This document shows positions 17,795-23,352 of a stretch of 64,000 bases of DNA, in pieces. The position numbers and the translations under genes were made by a program. The DNA comes from JBBDMX01 sp040878035 (lineage in GTDB: Bacteria; Planctomycetota; Phycisphaerae; Phycisphaerales; Phycisphaeraceae), in contig JBBDMX010000100.1 of the NCBI GenBank assembly GCA_040878035.1, positions 1-64,000 of the forward strand, written 5' to 3'. A model generated the notes under the pieces. That model was given only the letters and a program-made list of their open reading frames with translations, was not told the origin of the DNA and did not search any database. The first letter of the stretch is position 1, and every line of letters starts with the position of its first letter.

Positions 17795-18082
17795 GTCGCG
17801 TGTCTTGAGCCGCAGGGCCAGCCAACACACGACTACAGCGACAAGGGAAAAGGGCAGGAAGAGTTTGAAGAAACCAAGAATGACTCGCACCAGCCCCTCC
17901 TGGAATTGCCCCGAAACAACGAAGGATCCCAGAGTGATTGCGACGTAGAAGAACACCGAGCACCAGAAGGCCAAGGTGCATCGCCGGCGCGTGCTCATAT
18001 TGGACTTGACCCTCGCGAACGCGAAGCCCGTGACAAGCGGGGGTAGCAGGAAGATGAGTACGGCGAACAGATTCCAGGCCAT
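17789..18082 (-). CDS. Small membrane protein, cassette 7
   Basis: This 97-residue protein has three predicted transmembrane segments: LFAVLIFLLPPLVTGFAFA, then LAFWCSVFFYVAITLGSFVV, and a last hydrophobic stretch LPFSLVAVVVCWLALRL. A basic loop (RVKSNMSTRRR) follows the first helix. No family was recognised. The ATG lies a few bases after the R'' core GTTAGGC of attC6, and the TAA stop is part of the R' core of attC7, so the gene fills its cassette completely. Without its own promoter it would depend on the upstream array promoter. Confidence 0.65.
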   Translation of the reverse strand: MAWNLFAVLIFLLPPLVTGFAFARVKSNMSTRRRCTLAFWCSVFFYVAITLGSFVVSGQFQEGLVRVILGFFKLFLPFSLVAVVVCWLALRLKTRDT

Positions 18083-18086
18083 GGTC

Positions 18087-18186
18087 GCCTAACGGATCAG
18101 CATTCAACGGTCGGCCGGGCGCTGAGCTGCGTTGGAATCACGAGGATCGTTTCGCCCGGCCGGTCCGTTGCAGTGCGTGGTTATCC
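18087..18186 (-). repeat. attC6 recombination site
   Basis: Minus strand: R' GGATAAC, then arms around cggaccggccgggcg and cgcccggccgaccg, and R'' GTTAGGC. The arms pair except for an extra base on one side, the extrahelical base typical of attC. R' is the exact complement of GTTATCC, the core that begins this same cassette (18663-18669). Confidence 0.82.
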
Positions 18187-18657
18187 GCCCGCCGACTTCA
18201 CTCTCCGGAGGACGACGAACTCACTGCCATCGCCCGCTTTCTCGAACTTCGTCGGTCGCGGACCTTGCGGGAAGTTCACACACAAACGCATTTCGTCACC
18301 GTCAACGCGAAGAATCGCCACACGCGACCAAGCTTTGTACGGGCCGTCAGCGACGAGATCGACCGCGTCGGGTGATACGTCCGGTTTTGGAACCAGCTTC
18401 CGGCTGACTCGCATCCAGTTGGTTTTGCCCTTTCCGTCAGTTCCCCATTTCTCAACCCACGAGATGCGGTCATCGCTGATCGTGACAACGGTGCTGACCA
18501 TGTCCACAAATGCCTGCCCGTCTCCTCGAGTCCCCGTCGATGATTCGACGACCCACTCGCCCGCCGAATTGGCAAAGCCGGCTGGCTGCGTGGTTGGGCT
18601 TTGCGCGGGGACCACGGATGCGAGCGTGAGGAGCGTGATGAGGGTTGCGGTTCGCAT
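18181..18657 (-). CDS. TIGR03067-like exported protein, cassette 6
   Basis: This 158-residue protein starts with a signal peptide (MRTATLITLLTLASVVPAQ). The rest follows the planctomycete TIGR03067 pattern: DAVDLVADGPYKAW, ILRVDGDEMRLCVNF and PRPTKFEKAGDGSEF, close to the family's LDGDTLRLC and RPTEF blocks. This family is lipocalin-like and abundant in planctomycetes, with no known reaction. The start was placed at MRTATL, six bases after the core site; the TAA stop lies inside R' of attC6. Confidence 0.78.
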   Translation of the reverse strand: MRTATLITLLTLASVVPAQSPTTQPAGFANSAGEWVVESSTGTRGDGQAFVDMVSTVVTISDDRISWVEKWGTDGKGKTNWMRVSRKLVPKPDVSPDAVDLVADGPYKAWSRVAILRVDGDEMRLCVNFPQGPRPTKFEKAGDGSEFVVLRRVKSAGG

Positions 18658-18662
18658 AGGTC

Positions 18663-18743
18663 GGATAACAGTGATTATAGCGAGCCCTGCGCAAGCTATC
18701 ACGGCGGCGACGGTCGCCGCATATCTGGCTCATCATGTTACGC
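18663..18743 (-). repeat. attC5 recombination site
   Basis: Minus strand: R' GCGTAAC (18737-18743) and R'' GTTATCC (18663-18669). Arms share TAACA.TGAT, GAGCC and CGGCGAC with bulges. It is more degenerate than attC1 and attC6. Confidence 0.6.
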
Positions 18744-18813
18744 GGCAGAAGGTTACAGCACAAGACGCCACGACTATTGGTTTGTGAATTCGTGCGCGAC
18801 CTGGGATTGAGGA

Positions 18814-18872
18814 AAGGTGTCAGGATGAATAATGGTGGTCCGTCTATCCTTCAGAAATCATCCTGACACCTT
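18814..18872. repeat. REP-type hairpin with 15-bp perfect arms
   Basis: aaggtgtcaggatga (18814-18828) is exactly complementary to tcatcctgacacctt (18858-18872), with a 29-base loop. Sequences of the form aaggtgtca...tgacacctt are typical of REP elements mobilised by RAYT transposases. It lies inside cassette 5, between its gene and attC5. Confidence 0.8.
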
Positions 18873-18886
18873 ATCCCCATCCAGTC

Positions 18887-19372
18887 TCAACCGCGCCGCG
18901 CCGCCTCGATGGCGGCGATGTCGATCTTTCTCATCGTCATCATCGCGTCGAACGCACGCTTGGCGGCCGCGGGATCGGGATCGGCGATCGCCTGGGTCAG
19001 GGCAATCGGCGTGATCTGCCAGGACAATCCCCACTTGTCCCTGCACCAGCCGCACGCACTCTCCTGGCCGCCGTGGCCGACGATCGCGTTCCAGTAGCGA
19101 TCCGTTTCGGCCTGGTCAGCGGTGGCGACCTGAAACGAGAACGCTTCGCTGTGTTTGAACGCCGGTCCGCCGTTGAGCCCCAGGCACGCAATGCCCAGCA
19201 CGGTAAACTCGACCGTCAACACATCCCCTTTCTTCCCGGACGGGAAGTCGCCCGGTGCGCGGTACACCGCGCCGACGGACGAATCGGGAAAGGTCTGAGC
19301 ATAAAACCGCGCCGCCTCCTCGGCGTCGCCGTCGTACCAGAGGCAAATCGTGTTCTTGGCTGGGTTGGCCAT
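18887..19372 (-). CDS. VOC-superfamily protein (PhnB/3-demethylubiquinone methyltransferase-like), cassette 5
   Basis: This 161-residue protein has the PhnB-like glyoxalase fold pattern: NTICLWYDGDAEEAARFYAQ at the start, VEFTVLGIACLGLNGGP, YWNAIVGHGGQESACGWC and DKWGLSWQITP. Database names for the family refer to ubiquinone methylation, but most members are uncharacterised metal-site proteins. Start MANPAKN follows GGAGAAG at a suitable distance. The gene sits ~170 bases inside its cassette; that leader may hold the remains of another gene. Confidence 0.82.
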   Translation of the reverse strand: MANPAKNTICLWYDGDAEEAARFYAQTFPDSSVGAVYRAPGDFPSGKKGDVLTVEFTVLGIACLGLNGGPAFKHSEAFSFQVATADQAETDRYWNAIVGHGGQESACGWCRDKWGLSWQITPIALTQAIADPDPAAAKRAFDAMMTMRKIDIAAIEAARRG

Positions 19373-19543
19373 GTCGCTTCTCCATCGTGATGAGCCATCG
19401 GAAGCCGGCGTAAGTCTTGGCCGGCATCTGCGACCAGTCAAGCCACAGCACCCTCGGAATGTCGAGCGACACCCGCGCGATAAAACGGACGCCCCGGTCA
19501 CCACTTGATAGAAGAAGCCATCCCCGGCAAGGCACATCGTCCC
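19373..19543 (-). other. Leader of cassette 5, possible gene remnant
   Basis: The minus strand between the core GTTTAAC and the VOC start reads as protein-like in two successive frames: GDGFFYQVVTGA, then after a frame change FIARVSLDIPRVLWLDWSQ and MPAKTYAGFRWL. This may be a frameshifted small gene lost from the cassette; no family was recognised. Alternatively it is untranslated leader. Confidence 0.35.
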
Positions 19544-19641
19544 GTTAAACGCATCCGCCAACAAAGACAAGGCCAACCCGCGCTTCGTTCGGGTTGGTCT
19601 ACGTGCGCCTCTTGACAAATCGGGCCATATAGGGGTTAGGA
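19544..19641 (-). repeat. attC4 recombination site
   Basis: Minus strand: R' TCCTAAC (19635-19641), central arms accaacccg and cgggttgg around a short loop, R'' GTTTAAC (19544-19550). R' pairs at six of seven positions with GTTAGGG, the core that starts this cassette. Its gtcaagaggcgcac segment recurs in attC7. Confidence 0.72.
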
Positions 19642-19644
19642 CTG

Positions 19645-20016
19645 CTAATTGGTGGCGTCCTGTATGGCCGGCATCAGGTCATTCAATTCCTCGATGCGCA
19701 ACATGCGAATATCGCGCACCGATGCCGAGAACCATGGCAGCTTTTGTGCAAGATCGATGGCCGCCAGAACGCACGTGACGGCGTTGATCTTCTCGCCCCC
19801 GAAGTACGTGCTGCCTTGCTGCCACGTGAACCCGTGCTCTTGGAGGATCTTCCGGATTTCCATGTAGGCGTTGTTGTACGGATCGCCGTAGGAGTTCTTC
19901 AACGATTCAATGTCCATGTCGAACGCGATGGCGTACATGCGGGTGTTCTCCGGAAGGCTAGCGAGCGATGGTAATGACGCCAAGGGATTCAAGCGCTGGC
20001 GTGTCAAGGTCGTCAT
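19645..20016 (-). CDS. vapD: VapD-like endoribonuclease, cassette 4
   Basis: This 123-residue protein matches the VapD family from residue 27: MYAIAFDMD, YNNAYMEIRKILQEHGFTWQQ, YFGGEKINAVTCVLA and WFSASVRDIRMLRIEELND. VapD proteins have a Cas2-like ferredoxin fold and cut RNA; the conserved Asp is in AFDMD. They occur on plasmids and in pathogens, with or without the VapX antitoxin. No partner is visible in the cassette. The start at 20016 has AGGAGC upstream; an internal ATG at 19938 would give the standard-length protein, so the 26-residue N-terminal extension is unsure. Confidence 0.87.
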   Translation of the reverse strand: MTTLTRQRLNPLASLPSLASLPENTRMYAIAFDMDIESLKNSYGDPYNNAYMEIRKILQEHGFTWQQGSTYFGGEKINAVTCVLAAIDLAQKLPWFSASVRDIRMLRIEELNDLMPAIQDATN

Positions 20017-20046
20017 AGGAAAGCTCCTTGTGCGACATTGTAGCAG

Positions 20047-20158
20047 CCCTAACGTAAAAGGCTCAGGCGCCGGCCGCCCGCGGAGGAACGCCCTCGTCGG
20101 CCCCGGCGGAATCCATTGTCGAGTCGCGGGCGTCGCCGGTCAACTGCAGCCGTTGGTA
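20047..20158 (-). repeat. attC3 recombination site
   Basis: Minus strand: R' ending CCAAC (20152-20158), arms ggctgcagttgaccggc and gccggcgcctgagcc with an unpaired base, R'' GTTAGGG (20047-20053). Its right half is repeated almost exactly at attC2. Confidence 0.72.
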
Positions 20159-20165
20159 GCGAGTC

Positions 20166-20438
20166 CTACCCATACTTGGTGATGTCTCCAACCCATGTCG
20201 ATTCGGGTTTGATGAGGTTTGGGTCCATTGCCATCTGTTTAGCCGTGATCGCAATGATGCCTGCCAGGACTTCTTCCCGTAACTGAGGTGTATCGAGTTG
20301 GCCTCTAGTCGCAAGCTGACGGACGACCTCATCCTGCATGTCTTTGACGGTCACGATCCGAGAAGCGCGTTCGTCGGGGATGGACACGCCGAAGCGATCT
20401 TCGATACGCATCAGAAGCTCGACAGTTTCGAGTCCCAT
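20166..20438 (-). CDS. Acyl-carrier-protein-like protein, cassette 3
   Basis: This 90-residue protein starts MGLETVELLMRIEDRFG and continues VSIPDERASRIVTVKDMQDEV, the core of an acyl carrier protein from its second helix onward. ACPs carry phosphopantetheine on the Ser of a DSL-type motif; here the matching position is Thr (GLETVE) and the first helix is missing, so it is probably not a normal carrier. The second half (GIIAITAKQMAMDPNLIKP) looks like another ACP-like start. The ATG lies 14 bases or less from core GTTAGCG. Confidence 0.7.
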   Translation of the reverse strand: MGLETVELLMRIEDRFGVSIPDERASRIVTVKDMQDEVVRQLATRGQLDTPQLREEVLAGIIAITAKQMAMDPNLIKPESTWVGDITKYG

Positions 20439-20444
20439 GCTGCT

Positions 20445-20500
20445 CGCTAACGAAAAAGGCTCAGTTGCCGGCCGCCCGCGGAGGAACGCCCTCGTGCTCT
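20445..20500 (-). repeat. attC2 half-site
   Basis: R'' GTTAGCG (20445-20451) and a right arm that is nearly identical to attC3 (cgcgggcggccggc, ctgagcc). The expected left arm and R' are absent, and the gene of cassette 2 reads into the remaining arm. A deletion has probably joined the gene to half an attC. Confidence 0.65.
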
Positions 20501-20763
20501 AGTTCGGCGAGGTCGCTGTACATTCTGCCAGTGCGCTGCGATGCAAGACGCCCCGCAAGATCCTCAGGAACGAGCAGCGGAAGAACGTAGTAGAGCGGAG
20601 GCTCATGATAGAACCAGACACGGTGGCATTCGACATTGCGGATCAGGAAATCCCAAGCAGATACCCATGCGTCAAAGCGCGTTTGCGTCCATCCGAGCCA
20701 CCCAAGAAGGATAGGTCGCCAAACGGCGACGTAATTGGGATAAAGCCCATCTGGCGCGTCCAT
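20461..20763 (-). CDS. Hypothetical protein, cassette 2, 3' end fused to a half attC
   Basis: This 100-residue soluble protein begins MDAPDGLYPNYVAVWRPIL and is rich in Trp and Tyr (GWLGWTQTRFDAWVSAWDF). No family was recognised. Its last codons, EGVPPRAAGN, are encoded by the right arm of attC2. The same arm in attC3, outside any gene, would read EGVPPRAAGA, so this C-terminus is not original. The start follows core GTTAGGC by about 11 bases with no strong ribosome site. Confidence 0.6.
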   Translation of the reverse strand: MDAPDGLYPNYVAVWRPILLGWLGWTQTRFDAWVSAWDFLIRNVECHRVWFYHEPPLYYVLPLLVPEDLAGRLASQRTGRMYSDLAELEHEGVPPRAAGN

Positions 20764-20774
20764 TTTGCTCAGCC

Positions 20775-20877
20775 GCCTAACGTAATGCCGATCAGTGGCC
20801 GAGCCGGCGCCGCGCCGGCGCCCGAACCAACAAGAAGCGTACCCGCCGGCTCGGTCCACTGCATCGGCGGGTTATTC
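20775..20877 (-). repeat. attC1 recombination site
   Basis: Minus strand: R' GAATAAC (20871-20877), arms gatgcagtggaccgagccggc and gccggctcggccactgatc with two unpaired bases, R'' GTTAGGC (20775-20781). R' is the exact complement of GTTATTC, the core found at the attI junction that begins this cassette. Confidence 0.85.
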
Positions 20878-20894
20878 GGCACGCCGGCCCGCCG

Positions 20895-21368
20895 TCAGAA
20901 GCCGCGAAAAACGCCCTCGCTATCAACCGCATCTGCGAAGTCGGCGAAGTCCATATTGGCGATCGACAGGTTGTTCTCGATCGCTTGGATCTGCGCGGGC
21001 ACTGAACGGAACGTCCGGCCCTTCTGCTCGGCGAGATCGAGGACCAAGATCGGGTGATCTGGCTTCGCCACTGTCTCGCGGTCGACGATGAACACAAAGG
21101 TCTGCTGGCTGCCGGCTGGGAGCCGTTCGATGAGTTGATCAGGCGTCAGGTCTGCAAACGCAGGATCGTCAACGATCGTGAGGTTCGCCTCCGGGCCCTC
21201 GCCAACATCCTGCCCGAGCATCGCATTGATCGCTGCGAACTCTGCAAAGGCCGCGACATCGTCATCGGGAGACTGCCTGATCTCGTTGCAGATGGCTTGC
21301 CACGCATCTGGATCGTCAAAGTGCGTGCGAACGAAAAGCGTTGCGTCGGAATCAGGGAGCCGCTTCAT
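20895..21368 (-). CDS. DUF6924-like protein, cassette 1
   Basis: This 157-residue protein carries the pattern I associate with DUF6924: ATLFVRTHFDDPDAWQAIC, FADLTPDQLIERLP, FVFIVDRETVAKPDHPILV and the strongly conserved ending NNLSIANMDFADFADAVD then GVFRGF. Function is unknown; the family occurs in planctomycetes and actinobacteria. Start MKRLPD has GGAGG eight bases upstream, better than the more distant ATG at 21491, which would start outside the cassette. As first cassette it is closest to the candidate promoter. Confidence 0.78.
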   Translation of the reverse strand: MKRLPDSDATLFVRTHFDDPDAWQAICNEIRQSPDDDVAAFAEFAAINAMLGQDVGEGPEANLTIVDDPAFADLTPDQLIERLPAGSQQTFVFIVDRETVAKPDHPILVLDLAEQKGRTFRSVPAQIQAIENNLSIANMDFADFADAVDSEGVFRGF

Positions 21369-21392
21369 CGGGATTCCTCCAGGTCCTGTGCC

Positions 21393-21430
21393 GAATAACA
21401 GTAATTCGACAACTTTGAAGTTGTATAACG
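21393..21430 (-). other. Candidate attI and junction with cassette 1
   Basis: The minus-strand core CTGTTATTC (21393-21399) matches the complement of R' of attC1, so the crossover would be G/TTATTC. Next to it lies a palindrome acaactttgaagttgt (21409-21424) and another GTTATAC. Position between promoter and first cassette fits attI. Confidence 0.65.
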
Positions 21431-21438
21431 TTCCAAGC

Positions 21439-21467
21439 AGTATCTGCTGGGTCGGCTCGGCCGTCAA
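21439..21467 (-). promoter_or_regulatory. Candidate cassette promoter Pc
   Basis: Minus strand TTGACG (21462-21467), 17-base spacer, GATACT (21439-21444). It points into the array and lies about 40 bases before the attI-like core, the expected position for Pc. Confidence 0.6.
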
Positions 21468-21502
21468 GCCAGTTTCTTCCGTGAATTTCACGTATCAGGT
21501 AC

Positions 21503-21531
21503 TTTACAAACACCAAACTTCGGCGCATAAT
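21503..21531 (+). promoter_or_regulatory. Candidate intI promoter
   Basis: TTTACA (21503-21508), 17-base spacer, CATAAT (21526-21531), 33 bases before the intI relic ATG: a good sigma-70-type match pointing at intI. Confidence 0.65.
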
Positions 21532-21564
21532 GGCGGGAGCAAAACCAACTTTGGGGGCTGCGCC

Positions 21565-21773
21565 ATGAAACTGCTGGATCAGGTTGGCGAGAAGCTGCGG
21601 GTGATGCACTATAGCTTTCGCACCCAGGAGGCGTACCGGACATCCGCACGGTGCAGGAGCTGTTGGGACATGCGAATGTCAAGACGACGCAGATTTGCAC
21701 GCATGTGATGAACAAAGGGCAGCAACGCGGCGTGCTGGGAATCGTCAGGCCGCTGGACCGACCGCAGAAGTAA
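21565..21773 (+). pseudogene. intI: Integron integrase IntI with large internal deletion
   Basis: The first 24 codons read MKLLDQVGEKLRVMHYSFR then TQEAY, the N-terminus of integron tyrosine recombinases. Immediately after, in another frame, come DIRTVQELLGHANVKTTQ and THVMNKGQQRGVLG, then VRPLDRPQK and stop, the normal IntI C-terminus. A full protein is 310-340 residues, so roughly 250 codons and the frame are lost. The catalytic Tyr of IYTHV is Cys here (ICTHV). The product cannot recombine. It is divergent from the cassettes, as in standard integrons. Confidence 0.9.
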
Positions 21774-21824
21774 GAGGCCTGCACATTTGCGTTGGGCCGC
21801 TACGTTCGTGAACGCTGCTTGAAT

Positions 21825-22370
21825 GTTCATCCGGCAGGCGGGGATTGCCATGAAAGGACGGCGTAAGGAGACGAGTCGTTCGTCTCTGCAGGGGATTGGC
21901 CGGCGTAGGGGGATGAGTGCGCCGCGTATTGGTGGGAATAGCCGGTGGACGGGGACGAGTGCGCCGCGTATTGGTAGGAATGGCCGGCGCATAGGGATGA
22001 GTGCGCCGCGTATTGGAGAGAATGGCCGGCGCATAGGGGTGAACGCGCCGCGTACTGGGGGGATTGGCCGGCGTAAGGAGGCAATTCTTCCGGTGGTTCC
22101 TGGGAACCACGGGCATACGGAGATGATGCTTCCGGTGGTTCCCGGGGACCGCGGCCGTACGAGCATGTTTCCTGCGGCGGTCCTCGGGGACCACGGGCGT
22201 ACGGAGATGTTTCTTCCGGTGGTCCCCGGGGACCACGGCTCTACGGGCTTGTTTGGGCCGGTGGTTCCCGGGGACCACGGGTGTACGGACAGAGTTTCTC
22301 GGACGGTTCCCGGGGTTACTGTGCCCAAGGATGGGGTGTTTCTTCTGGTTCCCGGGGACCGGGAGCTTGA
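21825..22370. repeat. 42-bp minisatellite, about 13 units, two unit types in one register
   Basis: From about 21825 to 22370 the DNA repeats every 42 bp without register change. Units to 22076 are type A (e.g. 21951-21992, with gtgcgccgcgtattgg and ccggcgc, arms that can pair). Units from 22077 are type B (e.g. 22203-22244, built on ggtggtccccggggaccacgg, a near-perfect palindrome). As 42 is divisible by three, both strands stay open. The plus frame gives 14-residue units such as VVPGDHGRTEMFLP, and the minus frame proline-rich units. Whether it is translated is unclear. Confidence 0.9.
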
Positions 22371-22403
22371 GTGGGCCGTTGTTCGGGCCGAAGTAGTCAT
22401 ATC

Positions 22404-22483
22404 AGAGGTCAGCGGTCAGCGGTCAGAGATCAGCGGTCAGGCCGACACTCTTGCCGACTTCTGGCATTTGATCTCTGACCTCT
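22404..22483. repeat. 'ggtcagc' repeats with an inverted copy
   Basis: agaggtcagcggtcagcggt and following cagagatca at 22404-22432, with the complementary tgatctctgacctct at 22469-22483. It lies just upstream of the 22508 gene and probably forms a hairpin. Confidence 0.65.
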
Positions 22484-22507
22484 TCTCCCAACGGCCTGGA
22501 GGCAGCT

Positions 22508-23221
22508 ATGGCGGACTTTCTTCCTCGACGTGATGCGAACCTGGCGAATTGGGCCAAGTGTTTTGCTGCGCACATCGCGGCTGATCCGCAGCGCTATGGG
22601 CTGAGCGCGGCGCAAGCCCAGGCGTTTGCCGGTGTGCAACAGGCATATGCCCAGGCGCATCAGGTGGCCAACAGTCCCAGCACGCGTACGCTCAGCAGCA
22701 TTATGCGCAAGAACGGGGCGCGGCGGGCGATGAAGGACATGGCGCGGCGCTTGGCGCGGCTGGTGCATGCCACGCCGGGGGTGAGCGATACCATGAAGGC
22801 CGGGCTAGGCTTGGCGCTGCACGTGGACGGTGGCCGTGCGGCTGTGAATGCACGGGTCCCGGGGCTGCGATTGACGGCCGAGGCCAAGCCGTCGCGGCGG
22901 GTGAAGGTGCGTCTGCGCGATAGGGATTCGCTGCGCAAGGGCAAGCCGCGCGGCGTGGTGGGGGCGATGATCTTCCGCTTCGTGGGCGAGCGTCCCACGA
23001 CGCGGCCGGAGGACTGGGTGTTTGTGGGCAACACGACGCGAGCGAACTGCACGGTGCCGATACCGCCGGGCCTACCGCCGGGCACGAAGGTGTGGTTCAC
23101 TGCGGCGTGGCTGGACGGCCGGCTGCGCGAAGGGCCCTGGAGCATGCCGGTGATGATGCGCGTGTTGTTCGGCTGGACAGCCCTGCCGGGCAACGCGCCG
23201 CCACGAGCGATGGCGGCGTGA
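22508..23221 (+). CDS. Planctomycete-type hypothetical protein (helical N-terminus, Fn3-like C-terminus)
   Basis: This 237-residue protein starts MADFLPRRDANLANWAKCF. It has a helical first half (LSAAQAQAFAGVQQAYAQAH, RRAMKDMARRLARLVHATPG) and a beta-rich second half with AMIFRFVGERP and VWFTAAWLDGRLREGPWS, like a fibronectin-III strand pattern. Such genes are common in planctomycetes, often in tandem; no function is known. GGAGG precedes the ATG. No signal peptide or membrane segment is seen. It follows the minisatellite on the same strand. Confidence 0.72.
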   Translation: MADFLPRRDANLANWAKCFAAHIAADPQRYGLSAAQAQAFAGVQQAYAQAHQVANSPSTRTLSSIMRKNGARRAMKDMARRLARLVHATPGVSDTMKAGLGLALHVDGGRAAVNARVPGLRLTAEAKPSRRVKVRLRDRDSLRKGKPRGVVGAMIFRFVGERPTTRPEDWVFVGNTTRANCTVPIPPGLPPGTKVWFTAAWLDGRLREGPWSMPVMMRVLFGWTALPGNAPPRAMAA

Positions 23222-23352
23222 GCCCCCGGGAGCAGCCGAAAGATTCACGGGCAGCGGGAAGATTCACCGCGGAGGTCGCCCAAGGCGCGGAGGAGGCGGC
23301 AGGACAAGTGGATCCGCAGGCGTGATGCGGCGCCTCGGGTCCATTGCGGCGC

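Larger units (their letters stand above)
17729..21773 (-). mobile_element. Decayed chromosomal integron: intI relic, attI region and seven gene cassettes
   Basis: All seven cassette genes lie on the minus strand, separated by attC-like sites, and run leftward from a candidate attI. The integrase relic runs divergently on the plus strand. A cassette promoter candidate (21439-21467) sits upstream of the attI-like junction, and an intI promoter candidate (21503-21531) upstream of the relic. The R' of cassettes 1 and 6 pairs exactly with the core at the start of the same cassette; in cassettes 4 and 7 it pairs at six of seven positions. This is expected from integrase-mediated insertion. The left end is a truncated attC against the neighbouring gene. 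Confidence 0.88.

Noticed and set aside
19645..20016. Cas2
   Set aside because: VapD has a Cas2-like fold, but the sequence blocks are those of VapD and there is no Cas1 or repeat array.
21825..22370. CRISPR array
   Set aside because: The whole 42-bp unit is repeated with no unique spacers, and no Cas genes are present.
21609..22400. 264-residue proline-rich open frame on the minus strand over the minisatellite
   Set aside because: It runs through the intI relic in antisense and is explained by a 42-bp period divisible by three. I kept the region as a repeat rather than a gene.
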